Of a DNA stretch of 64,000 bases, positions 52,237 through 62,027 are shown piece after piece. The notes under the pieces are model-generated. The model was not told the origin of the DNA. It saw only the letters and a program-made list of their open reading frames with translations, and did not search any database. The stretch comes from an uncultured Collinsella sp. Its GTDB lineage: Bacteria; Actinomycetota; Coriobacteriia; Coriobacteriales; Coriobacteriaceae. A program made the position numbers and the translations under genes. The stretch is from assembly GCA_900768795.1 (NCBI GenBank), contig CAAGEH010000001.1:55091-119090 (forward strand), in the 5' to 3' direction. Every line of letters begins with the position of its first letter. Within the stretch, counting starts at the first letter, position 1.

Positions 52237-54933
52237 ATGGAAGAGATGCCCAAGAACTACGATCCGAGCGTCAACGAGCCCAAGATCCTTCAGAAGTGGC
52301 TCGATGGCGGCTACTATAAGCGTCGTGCCGGAGTAGGCGATTGCACCGTTACGATTCCGCCTCCCAACGTCACCGGTAAGCTCCATATGGGTCACGCTAC
52401 CGACGATTCCATCCAGGACGCCATCGTTCGTATGGCGCGCATGCGCGGTAAGTCCACCCGTTGGGTGCTCGGCACCGACCATGCGGGTATTGCCACCCAG
52501 ACCAAGGTCGACAAGAAGCTCAAGAGCGAGGGCATCAGCCGCCTTGAAATCGGTCGCGACAAGTTTGTCGATGCCTGCTGGGATTGGACCCATGAGTACG
52601 GCGGCATCATTGTGGAGCAGATTAAGCGCATGGGTTGCTCTGTCGACTTCGACAACAAGCGCTTCACCATGGACTCCGATTACGCCGAGGCCGTGCGCAA
52701 GGTTTTCTGCGATTGGTATCACGATGGCTTGATCTACCGCGGTAAGCGCATCGTCAACTGGTGCCCCAATTGCACTACCGCTATCTCCGACGACGAGGCG
52801 GAGTACCATGACGAGCATGGCCACCTGTGGCATCTGCGCTACCCGCTGACCGAGCCCGTTAACGGCCAGGATTACATCGTGGTCGCCACCACGCGTCCCG
52901 AGACCATGCTCGGCGACACCGGCGTCGCCGTCTCTCCGAAGGATCCCGAGAAAGCTGCCTTTATCGGCAAGAGCGTCATGCTGCCGATCGTCAATCGCGA
53001 GATCCCGATTTTCTCCGACTACCATGTCGACGCCAATTTCGGTTCGGGCTTCGTCAAGGTCACGCCCGCGCACGATCCCAACGACTACGCCATGGGCCAG
53101 GCGCACGACCTTGAGCAGATCAATATCTTCGATGAGCATGCAGTCGTCGTCGACGGCTATGGCGAGTTCTCCGGCATGAATCGCGACGAGTGCCGCGAGG
53201 CCATCGTCAAGTGGTTCGATGAGCACGGTCTGCTCGACCATGTCGAGGATCTTGATCACTCCGTCATGCATTGCTATCGCTGCGATTCTGCACTCGAGCC
53301 CTGGCTTTCCGAGCAGTGGTTCGTCGCCGTCGATAAGCTCAAGGGGCCGGCGCTCGAGGCCGTCAAGAGCGGTAAGGTCACGTTCCATCCCGCTCGCTGG
53401 ACGCAGACCTACACCACTTGGATGGAGAACCTCAAGGACTGGTGCATCTCGCGTCAGCTTTGGTGGGGACACCGCATCCCTGTCTTCTATTGCGAGGACT
53501 GCGGTTGGGAAGACGCCCTCATGGAGGACACCGATGTGTGCCCCAAGTGCGGCGGGCATCATGTGCATCAGGACGAGAACGTCCTCGACACCTGGTTCTC
53601 CTCTCAGCTCTGGACCTTCGCCACGCAGGGATGGCCTCAGAAGCCCGAACTTCTTGAGGGGCATCATCCCACGACAGCGCTCGTGACCGCACGCGACATC
53701 ATCGCGCTCTGGGTCGCCCGCATGATCATGAGCTCGCTCTACTTCCTTGATGAGATCCCATTCAAGGATGTCGTCATCTACCCGACGATTCTCGCCAAAG
53801 ACGGCAGCCGCATGTCCAAATCTAAGGGTAACGGCGTGGACCCCATGGACCTTATCGCCAAGTACGGCGCCGACGCCATGCGTTTCAACCTGCTGACGCT
53901 TTGCACCACGAACCAAGACGTTAAATTCGACGCGAATATCGACAAGAAGACCAAGCAGCTTATCGATAGCCCACGTACCGACGCCGCAAAGGGCTTCGTA
54001 ACCAAGATCTGGAACGCGAGCCGCTTCCTGCTTATGAACATGGAGGGTTACACCCCCGGTGCGCCGGTTGTCGAGACGCCTGCAGACGCCTGGATGTTCA
54101 GCCGTCTTGCCAAGGCGGTCAAGATGGTCACCGAGGGCATCGAGCAGTACACGTTCGGCGATATGGCCCGCGGCGTGCAGCAGTTCTTCTGGAACGAGGT
54201 GTGCGACTGGTACGTCGAGCTCACCAAGAGCCGCCTTAAGGGCGATGGCCGCCTCCAGGCGCAGCGCAACCTCATCTTCGTGCTCGATACGTCGATTCGT
54301 CTCATGCATCCGCTTATGCCGTTTGTGACCGAGGAGATCTGGGACAACATGCCCGCTTCCGTCCTCGATATGAATGCCGACGGCAACGTCGAGCGTGCAG
54401 AGGCGCTTATGATCGCCAAGTGGCCTGAGCCTGCCGACTACGAGCAGTATGTGAACGAGGACGCTGAGCGCGCGTTCGAGCTCTGCCGTACGGTCGTGTC
54501 CGCTGCGCGCGCGACGCGTTCGCGTTACCGCTTGAGCCCCAAGACTCCGCTCGAGCTTGTCGTCCGTGCAGACGCCTCCGATATCGAGGCGCTTGAGAGC
54601 CTGCGTTCGACCATCGAGGGACTTGCGAATACCGCTTCGCTCGAGATCGCAACCGATGCAGCCAAGCCCGCCGCCTCTATCGGCATCGTCGACAACGGTG
54701 TTGAGACGTTCGTCGTTCTCGAGGGCATGGTCGATTTGGCTGCCGAGAAGGCACGCCTCGAGAAGGAGATCGCTTCTGCCGAGAAAGAGCTCGCCGGATG
54801 CGAAAAGACCCTTTCAAACCCCGGCTTCCTTGCAAAGGCCAACCCCGCGGTCGTCCAGAAGAAGAAGGACCGTGCTTCCGAGCTCAAGGAAACGCTCGAG
54901 GCGCTGCGCGTCCAGGTTGCGGACTTCTCGTAA
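52237..54933 (+). CDS. valS: Valyl-tRNA synthetase
   Basis: An 898-residue class I synthetase charging tRNA-Val. The HIGH motif appears as HMGH at residues 50-53 after PPPNVTGKL, and KMSKS as RMSKSKGN at about 525. Editing-domain segments and a CxxC pair (CEDCGW, CPKCGG) near the catalytic insertion are visible. The C-terminal 70 residues form the ValRS coiled-coil arm (AAEKARLEKEIASAEKEL). Start 52237 follows GGGAGAACCAT; the frame opens 105 bases earlier but that part is leader RNA. Confidence 0.96.
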   Translation: MEEMPKNYDPSVNEPKILQKWLDGGYYKRRAGVGDCTVTIPPPNVTGKLHMGHATDDSIQDAIVRMARMRGKSTRWVLGTDHAGIATQTKVDKKLKSEGISRLEIGRDKFVDACWDWTHEYGGIIVEQIKRMGCSVDFDNKRFTMDSDYAEAVRKVFCDWYHDGLIYRGKRIVNWCPNCTTAISDDEAEYHDEHGHLWHLRYPLTEPVNGQDYIVVATTRPETMLGDTGVAVSPKDPEKAAFIGKSVMLPIVNREIPIFSDYHVDANFGSGFVKVTPAHDPNDYAMGQAHDLEQINIFDEHAVVVDGYGEFSGMNRDECREAIVKWFDEHGLLDHVEDLDHSVMHCYRCDSALEPWLSEQWFVAVDKLKGPALEAVKSGKVTFHPARWTQTYTTWMENLKDWCISRQLWWGHRIPVFYCEDCGWEDALMEDTDVCPKCGGHHVHQDENVLDTWFSSQLWTFATQGWPQKPELLEGHHPTTALVTARDIIALWVARMIMSSLYFLDEIPFKDVVIYPTILAKDGSRMSKSKGNGVDPMDLIAKYGADAMRFNLLTLCTTNQDVKFDANIDKKTKQLIDSPRTDAAKGFVTKIWNASRFLLMNMEGYTPGAPVVETPADAWMFSRLAKAVKMVTEGIEQYTFGDMARGVQQFFWNEVCDWYVELTKSRLKGDGRLQAQRNLIFVLDTSIRLMHPLMPFVTEEIWDNMPASVLDMNADGNVERAEALMIAKWPEPADYEQYVNEDAERAFELCRTVVSAARATRSRYRLSPKTPLELVVRADASDIEALESLRSTIEGLANTASLEIATDAAKPAASIGIVDNGVETFVVLEGMVDLAAEKARLEKEIASAEKELAGCEKTLSNPGFLAKANPAVVQKKKDRASELKETLEALRVQVADFS

Positions 54934-54953
54934 GGTGACTTTAGGGATGCGCT

Positions 54954-55054
54954 CTTGATCTTTCGTCTGGAGCTTTTGCAGTCTCGCTCGTACGGTGAAG
55001 CACATTTAGTGCTCTCCGGCTCTCGGCGGAACTTGCTGCGGACTAAAGATCAAG
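54954..55054 (+). other. Inverted-repeat-bounded segment between valS and folC
   Basis: CTTGATCTTT (54954-54963) pairs perfectly with AAAGATCAAG (55045-55054), enclosing an inner AGCAC-ATTTA-GTGCT hairpin (54999-55013). It could be a small RNA or leader structure. The whole gap 54934-55341 contains no other supported feature. Confidence 0.35.
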
Positions 55055-55341
55055 GCAGTTCCCGTATCGTTGTCGCGCTTGTCCGGACTTGGCTTGCGGC
55101 TTCTTGGGTCGGGTCTTGAGGCCGGCGTCGTCGGTTATGCCGGGAATTATTTCCTCCGTTCTAGCGAACGGCGGCTGACCAGGCGCTGTACACGCCCCTG
55201 ATTGCCAATCTGCCGTTCAACTTCGGGCGCATGGGCAAAACCTATGCGCTCTTGCTTCATGGCATATCGACACATCAGGGGCGTATTTGCTTCCATTACT
55301 CTGCCGGGTTGTTTTTTCTTATTCGAAAGGTGGTTTCGGCG

Positions 55342-56715
55342 ATGTCGAATCGTTCCGGTCTCTATGAGGTGCCGTTTTCGTTCAGGAATCTTTCGTTTGA
55401 CGACGCCGTTGCCCTTGCTGCCGATACCGGCATGATATCCGGTGGGGGAGACCCGCTGCTCGAGACGGTCATCGACATGCTCGATGAGTTGGGTCGTCCG
55501 GACGAGTATTACGACTGCATTCAAGTTGCGGGTACCAACGGCAAGACGTCGACGGTTCGGTTTACGCAAGCCATCCTTCGAGGCGAAGGGTGCTCTTGCG
55601 CGCTTTACACCTCTCCTCAGCTCGTACGCTATCCCGAGCGCATGGAGATTAACGGCACGGTCGTTTCGGACGATGCGTTTTCTCGTGGAGTTTCGGCTGC
55701 TGCCGAGGCGGGCAGACGGCTCAATGCACGACGCGCTGCAACTGGAGAAGATCCCTATTCGATAACGCCATTCGACCTTTTGACCTGCGCGGCTCTTGTT
55801 GTTTTTGCCGAGGCTCAGGTCGATGTCGCCGTGCTCGAGGTCGGTCTCGGCGGACGCTGGGATGCGACTTCGGCCACAGACCCCGTTGCGGTTGCCATCA
55901 CCGGTATCGGGCTTGACCATATGCGAATTCTCGGTAACACCCTTGCCGAGATTGCGGGCGAGAAGGCGGCGGTCATCAAGCCGGGTCGCAAGGTGGTTCT
56001 TGGCGAGGGGACGCATGAGCCGAGCGTTGAGGCCGTTATGCGCGACCGTTGCGAATCGTGCGGTATCTACCCGGTTGTCGTTTCTCATACAACGTTCAAG
56101 GAGCCCCGGTTCCTGGGGGATACGGTGGATTTTCATTGCAAGACCTCTCGCAGCGCCTATGACGTGTCCATGGTCAAACCGAGTTATCAGCCGCAAAACG
56201 CTGCTTGCGCCATCATGCTTTGTGAGGAATATCTCGACCGTGCGCTTGATGCGGGAGCTCTCGAGCGGTCGCTTATGGAATGTCCGACTCCGGGGCGTTT
56301 CGATGTGCTGCGTCGGGACCCTTTGGCGCTCATCGATGCCTGCCACAACCCGCAGAGCTGCGAGAACTTCGTATCGGCGCTCGATCGCATCGATTCGGAT
56401 GTCTCTCATCGCCCCACGCTTCTGACGGCTGAGCTTGCCGACAAAGACGTCGCGGGCATAATCGATGTGCTTGTTCCGGCATTTCCGCGCATCATCGTTA
56501 CGCAGACGGCGTCCGAGCGCGCCATGCCCGCCTCGAAGCTTTCGGAGCTCGTGAAGAGCAAACTGGATGAGCTCGGTCGACCTCTGGGCGACTTTGCCGG
56601 CGCGTATGCATCGGTCGATGCCGCGCTTGCCGCTCTCGATGAGGCACATGAGCCGTTTGTCGCCGCGGGGACCATCACGCTTGCGGGAGAGGTCGCCCGC
56701 GTGCTGCGGGGCTAG
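55342..56715 (+). CDS. folC: Folylpolyglutamate synthase / dihydrofolate synthase
   Basis: A 457-residue Mur-ligase-like enzyme adding glutamate to folates. The ATP loop AGTNGKTSTVRF, LEVGLGGRWDATS and the Mur-type AVAITGIGLDHMRILG and DACHNPQS motifs are diagnostic. Start 55342 follows AAAGGTGG; the frame is open 37 codons further upstream but those residues are atypical. It follows valS, an arrangement also common in Firmicutes. Monocistronic or co-transcribed with valS. Confidence 0.93.
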   Translation: MSNRSGLYEVPFSFRNLSFDDAVALAADTGMISGGGDPLLETVIDMLDELGRPDEYYDCIQVAGTNGKTSTVRFTQAILRGEGCSCALYTSPQLVRYPERMEINGTVVSDDAFSRGVSAAAEAGRRLNARRAATGEDPYSITPFDLLTCAALVVFAEAQVDVAVLEVGLGGRWDATSATDPVAVAITGIGLDHMRILGNTLAEIAGEKAAVIKPGRKVVLGEGTHEPSVEAVMRDRCESCGIYPVVVSHTTFKEPRFLGDTVDFHCKTSRSAYDVSMVKPSYQPQNAACAIMLCEEYLDRALDAGALERSLMECPTPGRFDVLRRDPLALIDACHNPQSCENFVSALDRIDSDVSHRPTLLTAELADKDVAGIIDVLVPAFPRIIVTQTASERAMPASKLSELVKSKLDELGRPLGDFAGAYASVDAALAALDEAHEPFVAAGTITLAGEVARVLRG

Positions 56716-56757
56716 CATATAGCGACATTGACACCTAGGCGTTTGAACCATGGTGTG

Positions 56758-56793
56758 GAAACAAAAAGGTCCGGTGGCTTAGACACCATCGGA
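56758..56793 (-). terminator. Terminator of the secreted coiled-coil protein gene
   Basis: AGGTCCG (56768-56774) pairs with CGGACCT (56787-56793) and the stem continues with GTGG/CCAT-type pairs. Read on the minus strand it ends in TTTTTGTTT. Converging folC may use it too. Confidence 0.8.
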
Positions 56794-56821
56794 CCTAAAT
56801 TATTTGAATGTATACGTGGAT

Positions 56822-57949
56822 CTACAGCCATCGATACTGTACGACGCGATCGCCCCAAGCGTTGCATGAGGAGAAACCGAATGCACGCCAGATGCCGGGT
56901 TGCAGGTCGAAAATGCGACCGGTGCTGCCGAAACCGCCGCAATCGTTAACGACGGCGACAACTTTTTTTCCACCGTAACTCAGCTGGACGCGTCGCCCGT
57001 AGTATTTGGGAGCGAGGTTCATGGGCATCGCGACACCCATGGAATCCTCGGTCACGGCAGCTCCCGTTGCTGTTGTGTTACCCGTACCGGGGTCGGTGGC
57101 TCCGCCATATGCGGAGCAATGACCCGAGAGCCAAGTCCCATTGTTGTTCGTCGGCTTGTTTGCGGGTTTGTTCGCGTTGCCGCCGTTGTTGCTCGGGCGA
57201 TTGGAATTGCTACCGCCCTGGTTGTTCTGCTTGTGCGCGTCCGATCCGGAATTCGAGGGCTGCGGGGTGCCATTCGCTTTGGCCTGCTCGGTGAGCAAGG
57301 TCGCCTTCGCCTGTGCGTCGGCTGCTGCCTGTGCCTCGACGGCGTCTTCGCTATTGGCCTTCTGCTGGATCTTATCGGCGGCAGACTGTGCGGAACCGAG
57401 CGCCTCCGAAGCCTTCTGCTGCTGGGCATCGGCCTCGTCTTTTGCACGGCTGAGCTCATTCATCTTTGTCTTGAGCTCAGCATTGACCCTTTTGAGGTTG
57501 TTGAGCTCCTCGGTGTTGTTGTCCTGAATGGTCGTGGCGTATTTGCCGAGCGTGATCATGTCGTTGAAATCGCCCGACGTTAACAGCTTGGCGATCAGGT
57601 CGCTCGAGGAGTTCTGCATTTTATACAGGTTGCGCGCTGCCTGTGCGGTCTTCTTCTGCTGGGCGGGCAACTTGGTCTGCTCGAAATCGAGAATCTCCTG
57701 AGACATCTCATCGATTTGCTTGTTGATCTCGTCGGCTCTTGCCGAAGCGGACTGGAAATCGCTTGCGGCCTTATCGAGTTTTGACTGCAGCTGCGTGAGC
57801 TCGGAGGTCGTCGAGGAGGATGCCGCGAACGCCTCGGAAGGGGTGCAAACGGCTCCCGTAGCCGCAAGTGCGCATGCGAGACCGGCGCACACCACGAGTC
57901 GTCTGACCGGGTTTGCGTTCTTCCGGATGGTATTGCTCTGCATTGGCAT
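56822..57949 (-). CDS. Secreted coiled-coil protein with RlpA-like double-psi barrel
   Basis: A 375-residue exported protein. Residues 1-43 are a Sec signal peptide ending AFA. Residues about 46-240 are a long coiled coil (ELTQLQSKLDKAASDF, AELKTKMNELSRAKDEADAQQQ) like that of PcsB/CwlO peptidoglycan hydrolases. An Asn/Pro/Gly linker leads to a C-terminal 100-residue domain (VTEDSMGVAMPMNLAPKYYG, VVAVVNDCGGFGSTGRIFDLQPGIW) of the RlpA/3D double-psi barrel type, whose Asp in VNDCG is the likely catalytic residue. It probably cleaves or remodels peptidoglycan. Confidence 0.82.
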   Translation of the reverse strand: MPMQSNTIRKNANPVRRLVVCAGLACALAATGAVCTPSEAFAASSSTTSELTQLQSKLDKAASDFQSASARADEINKQIDEMSQEILDFEQTKLPAQQKKTAQAARNLYKMQNSSSDLIAKLLTSGDFNDMITLGKYATTIQDNNTEELNNLKRVNAELKTKMNELSRAKDEADAQQQKASEALGSAQSAADKIQQKANSEDAVEAQAAADAQAKATLLTEQAKANGTPQPSNSGSDAHKQNNQGGSNSNRPSNNGGNANKPANKPTNNNGTWLSGHCSAYGGATDPGTGNTTATGAAVTEDSMGVAMPMNLAPKYYGRRVQLSYGGKKVVAVVNDCGGFGSTGRIFDLQPGIWRAFGFSSCNAWGDRVVQYRWL

Positions 57950-58145
57950 AAATAAGAAGCCCCTAACGACGTTTCGACGTCTTCGTACCTTGACCTTAAA
58001 CCTTAGCTTTAAGGATTATAACCGTGCGGCTCGGAACGCTGTCAAGGCCGACCCCCGTGAACGGTAGATATCCCTACGTACTCTTCAAATCACAAACGAG
58101 TACAATCGCGGGGAACATAATGCGGCTCACGTAACGGGAGGACAT

Positions 58146-59240
58146 ATGGCACAGGTAGACGAGGACCGGATCGCGCGTGTTTTGGCTGAAGCGACGCTTA
58201 CCCACGAGCGTCCGCAGCTGCTTATCACCGACCCCTGGTCGATTTACTATCTTACGGGCTTCTATGCGGAGATGTACGAGCGCTTTTCGGGCGTGCTCAT
58301 CTCGGCGGGGGATACGCCTGTCATCTTCAACAACGTGCTGTATCCCATCGACTCCTATGACAATGCCCGGGTCGTCGATATCGACGATGCCGACGACCTC
58401 ATCTCGATTCTTGCAACCCATATCGATGCTGGGCGCGACCTCGGTGTCGATGGCCACATGCGCGCTGATTTTCTGCTGCCGCTAGAAGAGGCCAAGGCCG
58501 CGCGCTCCATCTATCTCGCCTCCGCTCCTGTGGCGCGCGTGCGTGCGCATAAGGACGCAAGCGAGCGTGAACTCATGCGCACGTCAAGTGCCATCAACGA
58601 CCGGGTTATGGCAAAGATGCCCGAACTGCTGCATGAGGGGGCAACCGAGCACGAGATCGCTGCCGGGCTTCTCGCGCTCTATAAAGCCGATGGTGCCGAG
58701 GGCTTTTCGTTTGACCCCATTGTGAGCTTTGGCGCGAATGCGGCGGACCCCCATCATGTCCCCGACGACACCGTCTTGCATGCGGGCGAGGTCGCACTGT
58801 TCGATATCGGGGGGCGCTATAGCAACTACTGCTCAGATATGACGCGCACGTTCTTCTTCGGTGACGTGGATGAGGAGTCGAAGCGCATCTACGATATCGT
58901 GCGCCATGCCAATGAGGCCGCGGAGGAGATAATCAAGCCGGGCGTGCGTTTCTGCGATATCGATCGTTGCGCCCGGGAGATTATCGAGGACGCGGGTTAC
59001 GGACCCTACTTCACGCATCGCCTGGGACACTCCATCGGGCTTCAGGACCACGAGCCCGGAGACGTCTCGAGTGCCAATGAGGCACGCGTCGAGGCGGGTA
59101 TGACCTTCTCCATCGAACCGGGTATCTATCTGCCGGGTCGCACGGGTGTGCGCATCGAGGACCTCGTGCTCGTCACCGAGACGGGTTGCGAAGTGCTTAA
59201 CGGCTACACGAAAGAGCCCGTGACCATCGAGGCGCGCTAA
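58146..59240 (+). CDS. Xaa-Pro aminopeptidase, M24 family
   Basis: A 364-residue metallopeptidase with creatinase/pita-bread fold removing N-terminal residues before proline. Metal ligands are recognisable: DIGGRYSNYCSDMTRTF (two Asp), HRLGHSIGLQDHEPG (His), FSIEPGIYLPG (Glu) and GVRIEDLVLV (Glu). The N-terminal 125 residues form the creatinase-N domain. ATG follows GGGAGGACAT. Whether it acts on peptides or dipeptides (PepP or PepQ) is not certain. Confidence 0.92.
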   Translation: MAQVDEDRIARVLAEATLTHERPQLLITDPWSIYYLTGFYAEMYERFSGVLISAGDTPVIFNNVLYPIDSYDNARVVDIDDADDLISILATHIDAGRDLGVDGHMRADFLLPLEEAKAARSIYLASAPVARVRAHKDASERELMRTSSAINDRVMAKMPELLHEGATEHEIAAGLLALYKADGAEGFSFDPIVSFGANAADPHHVPDDTVLHAGEVALFDIGGRYSNYCSDMTRTFFFGDVDEESKRIYDIVRHANEAAEEIIKPGVRFCDIDRCAREIIEDAGYGPYFTHRLGHSIGLQDHEPGDVSSANEARVEAGMTFSIEPGIYLPGRTGVRIEDLVLVTETGCEVLNGYTKEPVTIEAR

Positions 59241-59412
59241 GCGGGACCGAACCGACGATAACGATTGGCACAGGCGCCGCTTCTATTTCGAGGTCGGCTG
59301 AAAGTCTATGCGAATAATTGTTTCAATCGCATATCTTTAGACGAACGCTGCAACTAACGCTATAGTTAACGCAGTCTAAACGCCCGATTTTTCCGCACAC
59401 GGAAGGTACTGT

Positions 59413-59844
59413 ATGCAAAAATACATCTCAGAGCTCCTGTCGCCGCAGCTTATGGCCGCGATTTACGCGTTTTTGGGCTTCCTTATCGCGCTCTACGTCC
59501 TTTCCGTGGTCTATGTCGTGGTCGATTCCAAGCGCCGCGGTGTGTCCAATCCCACGCTTTGGGCCATCATCGCGCTTATTCCTATCGCCGGACTCGTGTG
59601 CTATATCGTGTTGCGCCCCAACTCCTACCTCGCCGACCGCGAGGAGCAGGAGCTTGATGTCGCCCTCCGCGAGCGTCAGCTCGCCCAGTACGGCACCTGC
59701 CCTAAATGCGGCGCACCTATCGAGAAGGACTTCGTGGTCTGCCCCGTCTGCAATACGCAGGTTCGCAACGTATGCCCCAGCTGCCATCGCCCGCTCGATG
59801 CGCATTGGCACGTTTGCCCGTACTGCCGAACGCATATCCAATAG
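59413..59844 (+). CDS. Membrane protein with double zinc ribbon
   Basis: A 143-residue protein with two transmembrane helices (about residues 13-37 and 48-66), then a charged helix (DREEQELDVALRERQLAQ) and two zinc ribbons with CPKC, CPVC, CPSC and CPYC pairs at the C-terminus. Such proteins are common in Coriobacteria; function unknown, perhaps membrane-anchored binding to nucleic acid or protein. It precedes thrS by 140 bp with a hairpin between. Confidence 0.8.
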   Translation: MQKYISELLSPQLMAAIYAFLGFLIALYVLSVVYVVVDSKRRGVSNPTLWAIIALIPIAGLVCYIVLRPNSYLADREEQELDVALRERQLAQYGTCPKCGAPIEKDFVVCPVCNTQVRNVCPSCHRPLDAHWHVCPYCRTHIQ

Positions 59845-59879
59845 GCATGTTGCGGGTTTACCCGTTTGCATGTCTTTGA

Positions 59880-59913
59880 CGCCCACCCTTTCATCTGGAG
59901 GGGTGGGCGCTGT
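59880..59913 (+). terminator. Hairpin between the zinc-ribbon gene and thrS
   Basis: CGCCCACCC (59880-59888) pairs perfectly with GGGTGGGCG (59901-59909). The following T content is low, so terminator strength is uncertain. Confidence 0.55.
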
Positions 59914-59984
59914 TATGCCTGCGGGACCGCACGGAAGAGGCCCCGCTTGTTACCGTCTATGTGCTTCCGAGAGGAGAAACAGAT

Positions 59985-61745
59985 ATGAAAGCGCTGTACA
60001 ACGACGGCACTGTCGCCGAGCTGCCTGAGGATGAGGTAACCCATGTGGTTCGCCATTCGGCCGCGCACATCATGGCACAGGCCATCAAGCGCCTGTATCC
60101 CGAGGCTGATTTTGCCTACGGTCCCGCGACCGATAACGGTTTTTACTATGATGTCGATCTTGGTGACAAGAAGATCGGCGAGGACGACCTGCCGGCTATC
60201 GAGGCCGAGATGAAGAAGATCATCAAAGAGAACCTCAAGTTCTCCGTGTTCGAGCTTCCGCGTGCCGAGGCGATCAAGCTTATGGAGGACCGCGGCGAGA
60301 AGTACAAGGTCGAGCATATCGGCGATCTCGCAGACGATGCCCGCATCACCTTCTACCAGCAGGGCGACTACATCGATATGTGCGTCGGCCCGCATGTCTG
60401 CTACACCAAGGCGGTCAAGGCGTTTGCGCTCACGGGCGTTTCCGGAGCGTACTGGAAGAACGACAAGAACAACAAGATGCTGACCCGCATCAACGGCACG
60501 GCTTTTGCCACCAAGGCCGAGCTCGACGAGCACATGCACATGATCGAGGAGGCCAAGAAGCGCGACCACCGCAAGATCGGTCGCGAGATGGACCTCTTCA
60601 TGATGCGTGACGAGGCTCCGGGCTTCCCGTTCTTCCTGCCCAACGGCATGATTCTCAAGAACACGCTGCTCGACTACTGGCGCGATATCCACCGCAAGGC
60701 CGGCTACGTCGAGATCTCCACGCCGCTCATCATGAACAAGCAGCTCTGGAAGACCTCCGGTCACTGGGACCACTACAAGGACAACATGTATTCCACCGTC
60801 ATCGATGACGAGGAGTACTGCATCAAGCCGATGAACTGCCCGGGCGGCGTCCTCGTCTACGCTTCAAAGCCGCATAGCTATCGTGAGCTCCCGATTCGTG
60901 CGGGCGAGATCGGCCTCGTGCACCGTCACGAGCTCCGTGGCGCGCTGCACGGCCTGTTCCGCGTGCGTTGCTTCAACCAGGACGATGCTCACCTGTTCGT
61001 CCGTCCCGATCAGCTCACCGACGAGATCATCGGCGTCGTGAACCTGATCGATTCGGTGTACCAGAAGTTCGGCTTCAAGTACCATGTCGAGCTTTCCACG
61101 CGTCCCGACGATTCCATGGGCTCCGATGAGGACTGGGCGCGCGCCGAGGAGGGTTTGCGCACGGCTCTCGATAAGCTCGGCATGGAATATGAGGTCAACG
61201 AGGGCGACGGAGCCTTCTACGGCCCCAAGATCGACTTCCACCTCGAGGACTCGCTCGGCCGTACTTGGCAGTGCGGAACCGTACAGCTCGACTTCCAGAT
61301 GCCGCTCAACTTCAACCTCGAGTACACCGATGCAGACGGTTCCAAGAAGCGTCCCATCATGCTGCACCGTGTCTGCTTCGGCTCCATCGAGCGCTTCATC
61401 GGCATTCTGATCGAGCACTATGCGGGCAAGTTCCCCACGTGGCTCGCTCCCGTCCAGGTCAAGGTTCTTCCCGTTTCCGAGAAGAGCCGCGATTACGCGC
61501 ACAGCATCACTTCCGAACTCGAAGATGCGGGCATCCGCGTCGTCTGCGATGACCGCGATGAGAAGATCGGCTACAAGATCCGTGAGGCGCGCAGCATCGA
61601 TCGCGTTCCGTACATGCTGATTATCGGCGAGAAAGAGGTCGAGGCCGGCAATATCTCGGTCCGCGACCGCTCCAATGAGACCGTCCAGATGGGCCTTGGC
61701 GAGTTCATCGCCAAGGTCAACGAGGAGATCGCCACGCGCGCCTAG
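59985..61745 (+). CDS. thrS: Threonyl-tRNA synthetase lacking the TGS domain
   Basis: A 586-residue class II synthetase charging tRNA-Thr. It begins MKALYNDGTVAELPEDEV and reaches the editing-domain HSAAH motif at about residue 24, so the usual 60-residue N-terminal TGS domain is missing. The editing domain, the zinc-site region MNCPGGVLVYASKPHSYRELP, class II motifs (FNQDDAHLF, RPIMLHRVCFGSIERFIGILIEHY) and the anticodon-binding domain are intact. Start 59985 follows GAGGAGAAA and an in-frame stop lies just upstream, so the short form is real. A strong terminator follows. Confidence 0.96.
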   Translation: MKALYNDGTVAELPEDEVTHVVRHSAAHIMAQAIKRLYPEADFAYGPATDNGFYYDVDLGDKKIGEDDLPAIEAEMKKIIKENLKFSVFELPRAEAIKLMEDRGEKYKVEHIGDLADDARITFYQQGDYIDMCVGPHVCYTKAVKAFALTGVSGAYWKNDKNNKMLTRINGTAFATKAELDEHMHMIEEAKKRDHRKIGREMDLFMMRDEAPGFPFFLPNGMILKNTLLDYWRDIHRKAGYVEISTPLIMNKQLWKTSGHWDHYKDNMYSTVIDDEEYCIKPMNCPGGVLVYASKPHSYRELPIRAGEIGLVHRHELRGALHGLFRVRCFNQDDAHLFVRPDQLTDEIIGVVNLIDSVYQKFGFKYHVELSTRPDDSMGSDEDWARAEEGLRTALDKLGMEYEVNEGDGAFYGPKIDFHLEDSLGRTWQCGTVQLDFQMPLNFNLEYTDADGSKKRPIMLHRVCFGSIERFIGILIEHYAGKFPTWLAPVQVKVLPVSEKSRDYAHSITSELEDAGIRVVCDDRDEKIGYKIREARSIDRVPYMLIIGEKEVEAGNISVRDRSNETVQMGLGEFIAKVNEEIATRA

Positions 61746-61787
61746 TCGTCGGTGCTCGTCGGTTCAAGATAGATCGTCGTTGTTTTC

Positions 61788-61817
61788 GGGCCCTTCCTAA
61801 ACGGAGGGGCCCTTTTT
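61788..61817 (+). terminator. Intrinsic terminator after thrS
   Basis: GGGCCC-TTCC (61788-61797) pairs with GGA-GGGGCCC (61803-61812), then TTTTT. Confidence 0.88.
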
Positions 61818-62027
61818 ATGCTGTGCCTTGACGGTCGGTCGCGTTCGGTGCCGGGCGCTTGCCCGCTCCGGCGCGGGGACCGAGCCACATGCGGTGCCAT
61901 GCCGTACAATACGAGGGGAGGTCTGCCCGGCGGTACCCGTTTTTGCTGTCGGGGGTCTCGACATGTGTGGCGCGTGATGCGGCGCGCCATGGCAGCAAAG
62001 GGGATGCGACATGGAGCGCGATCGACT

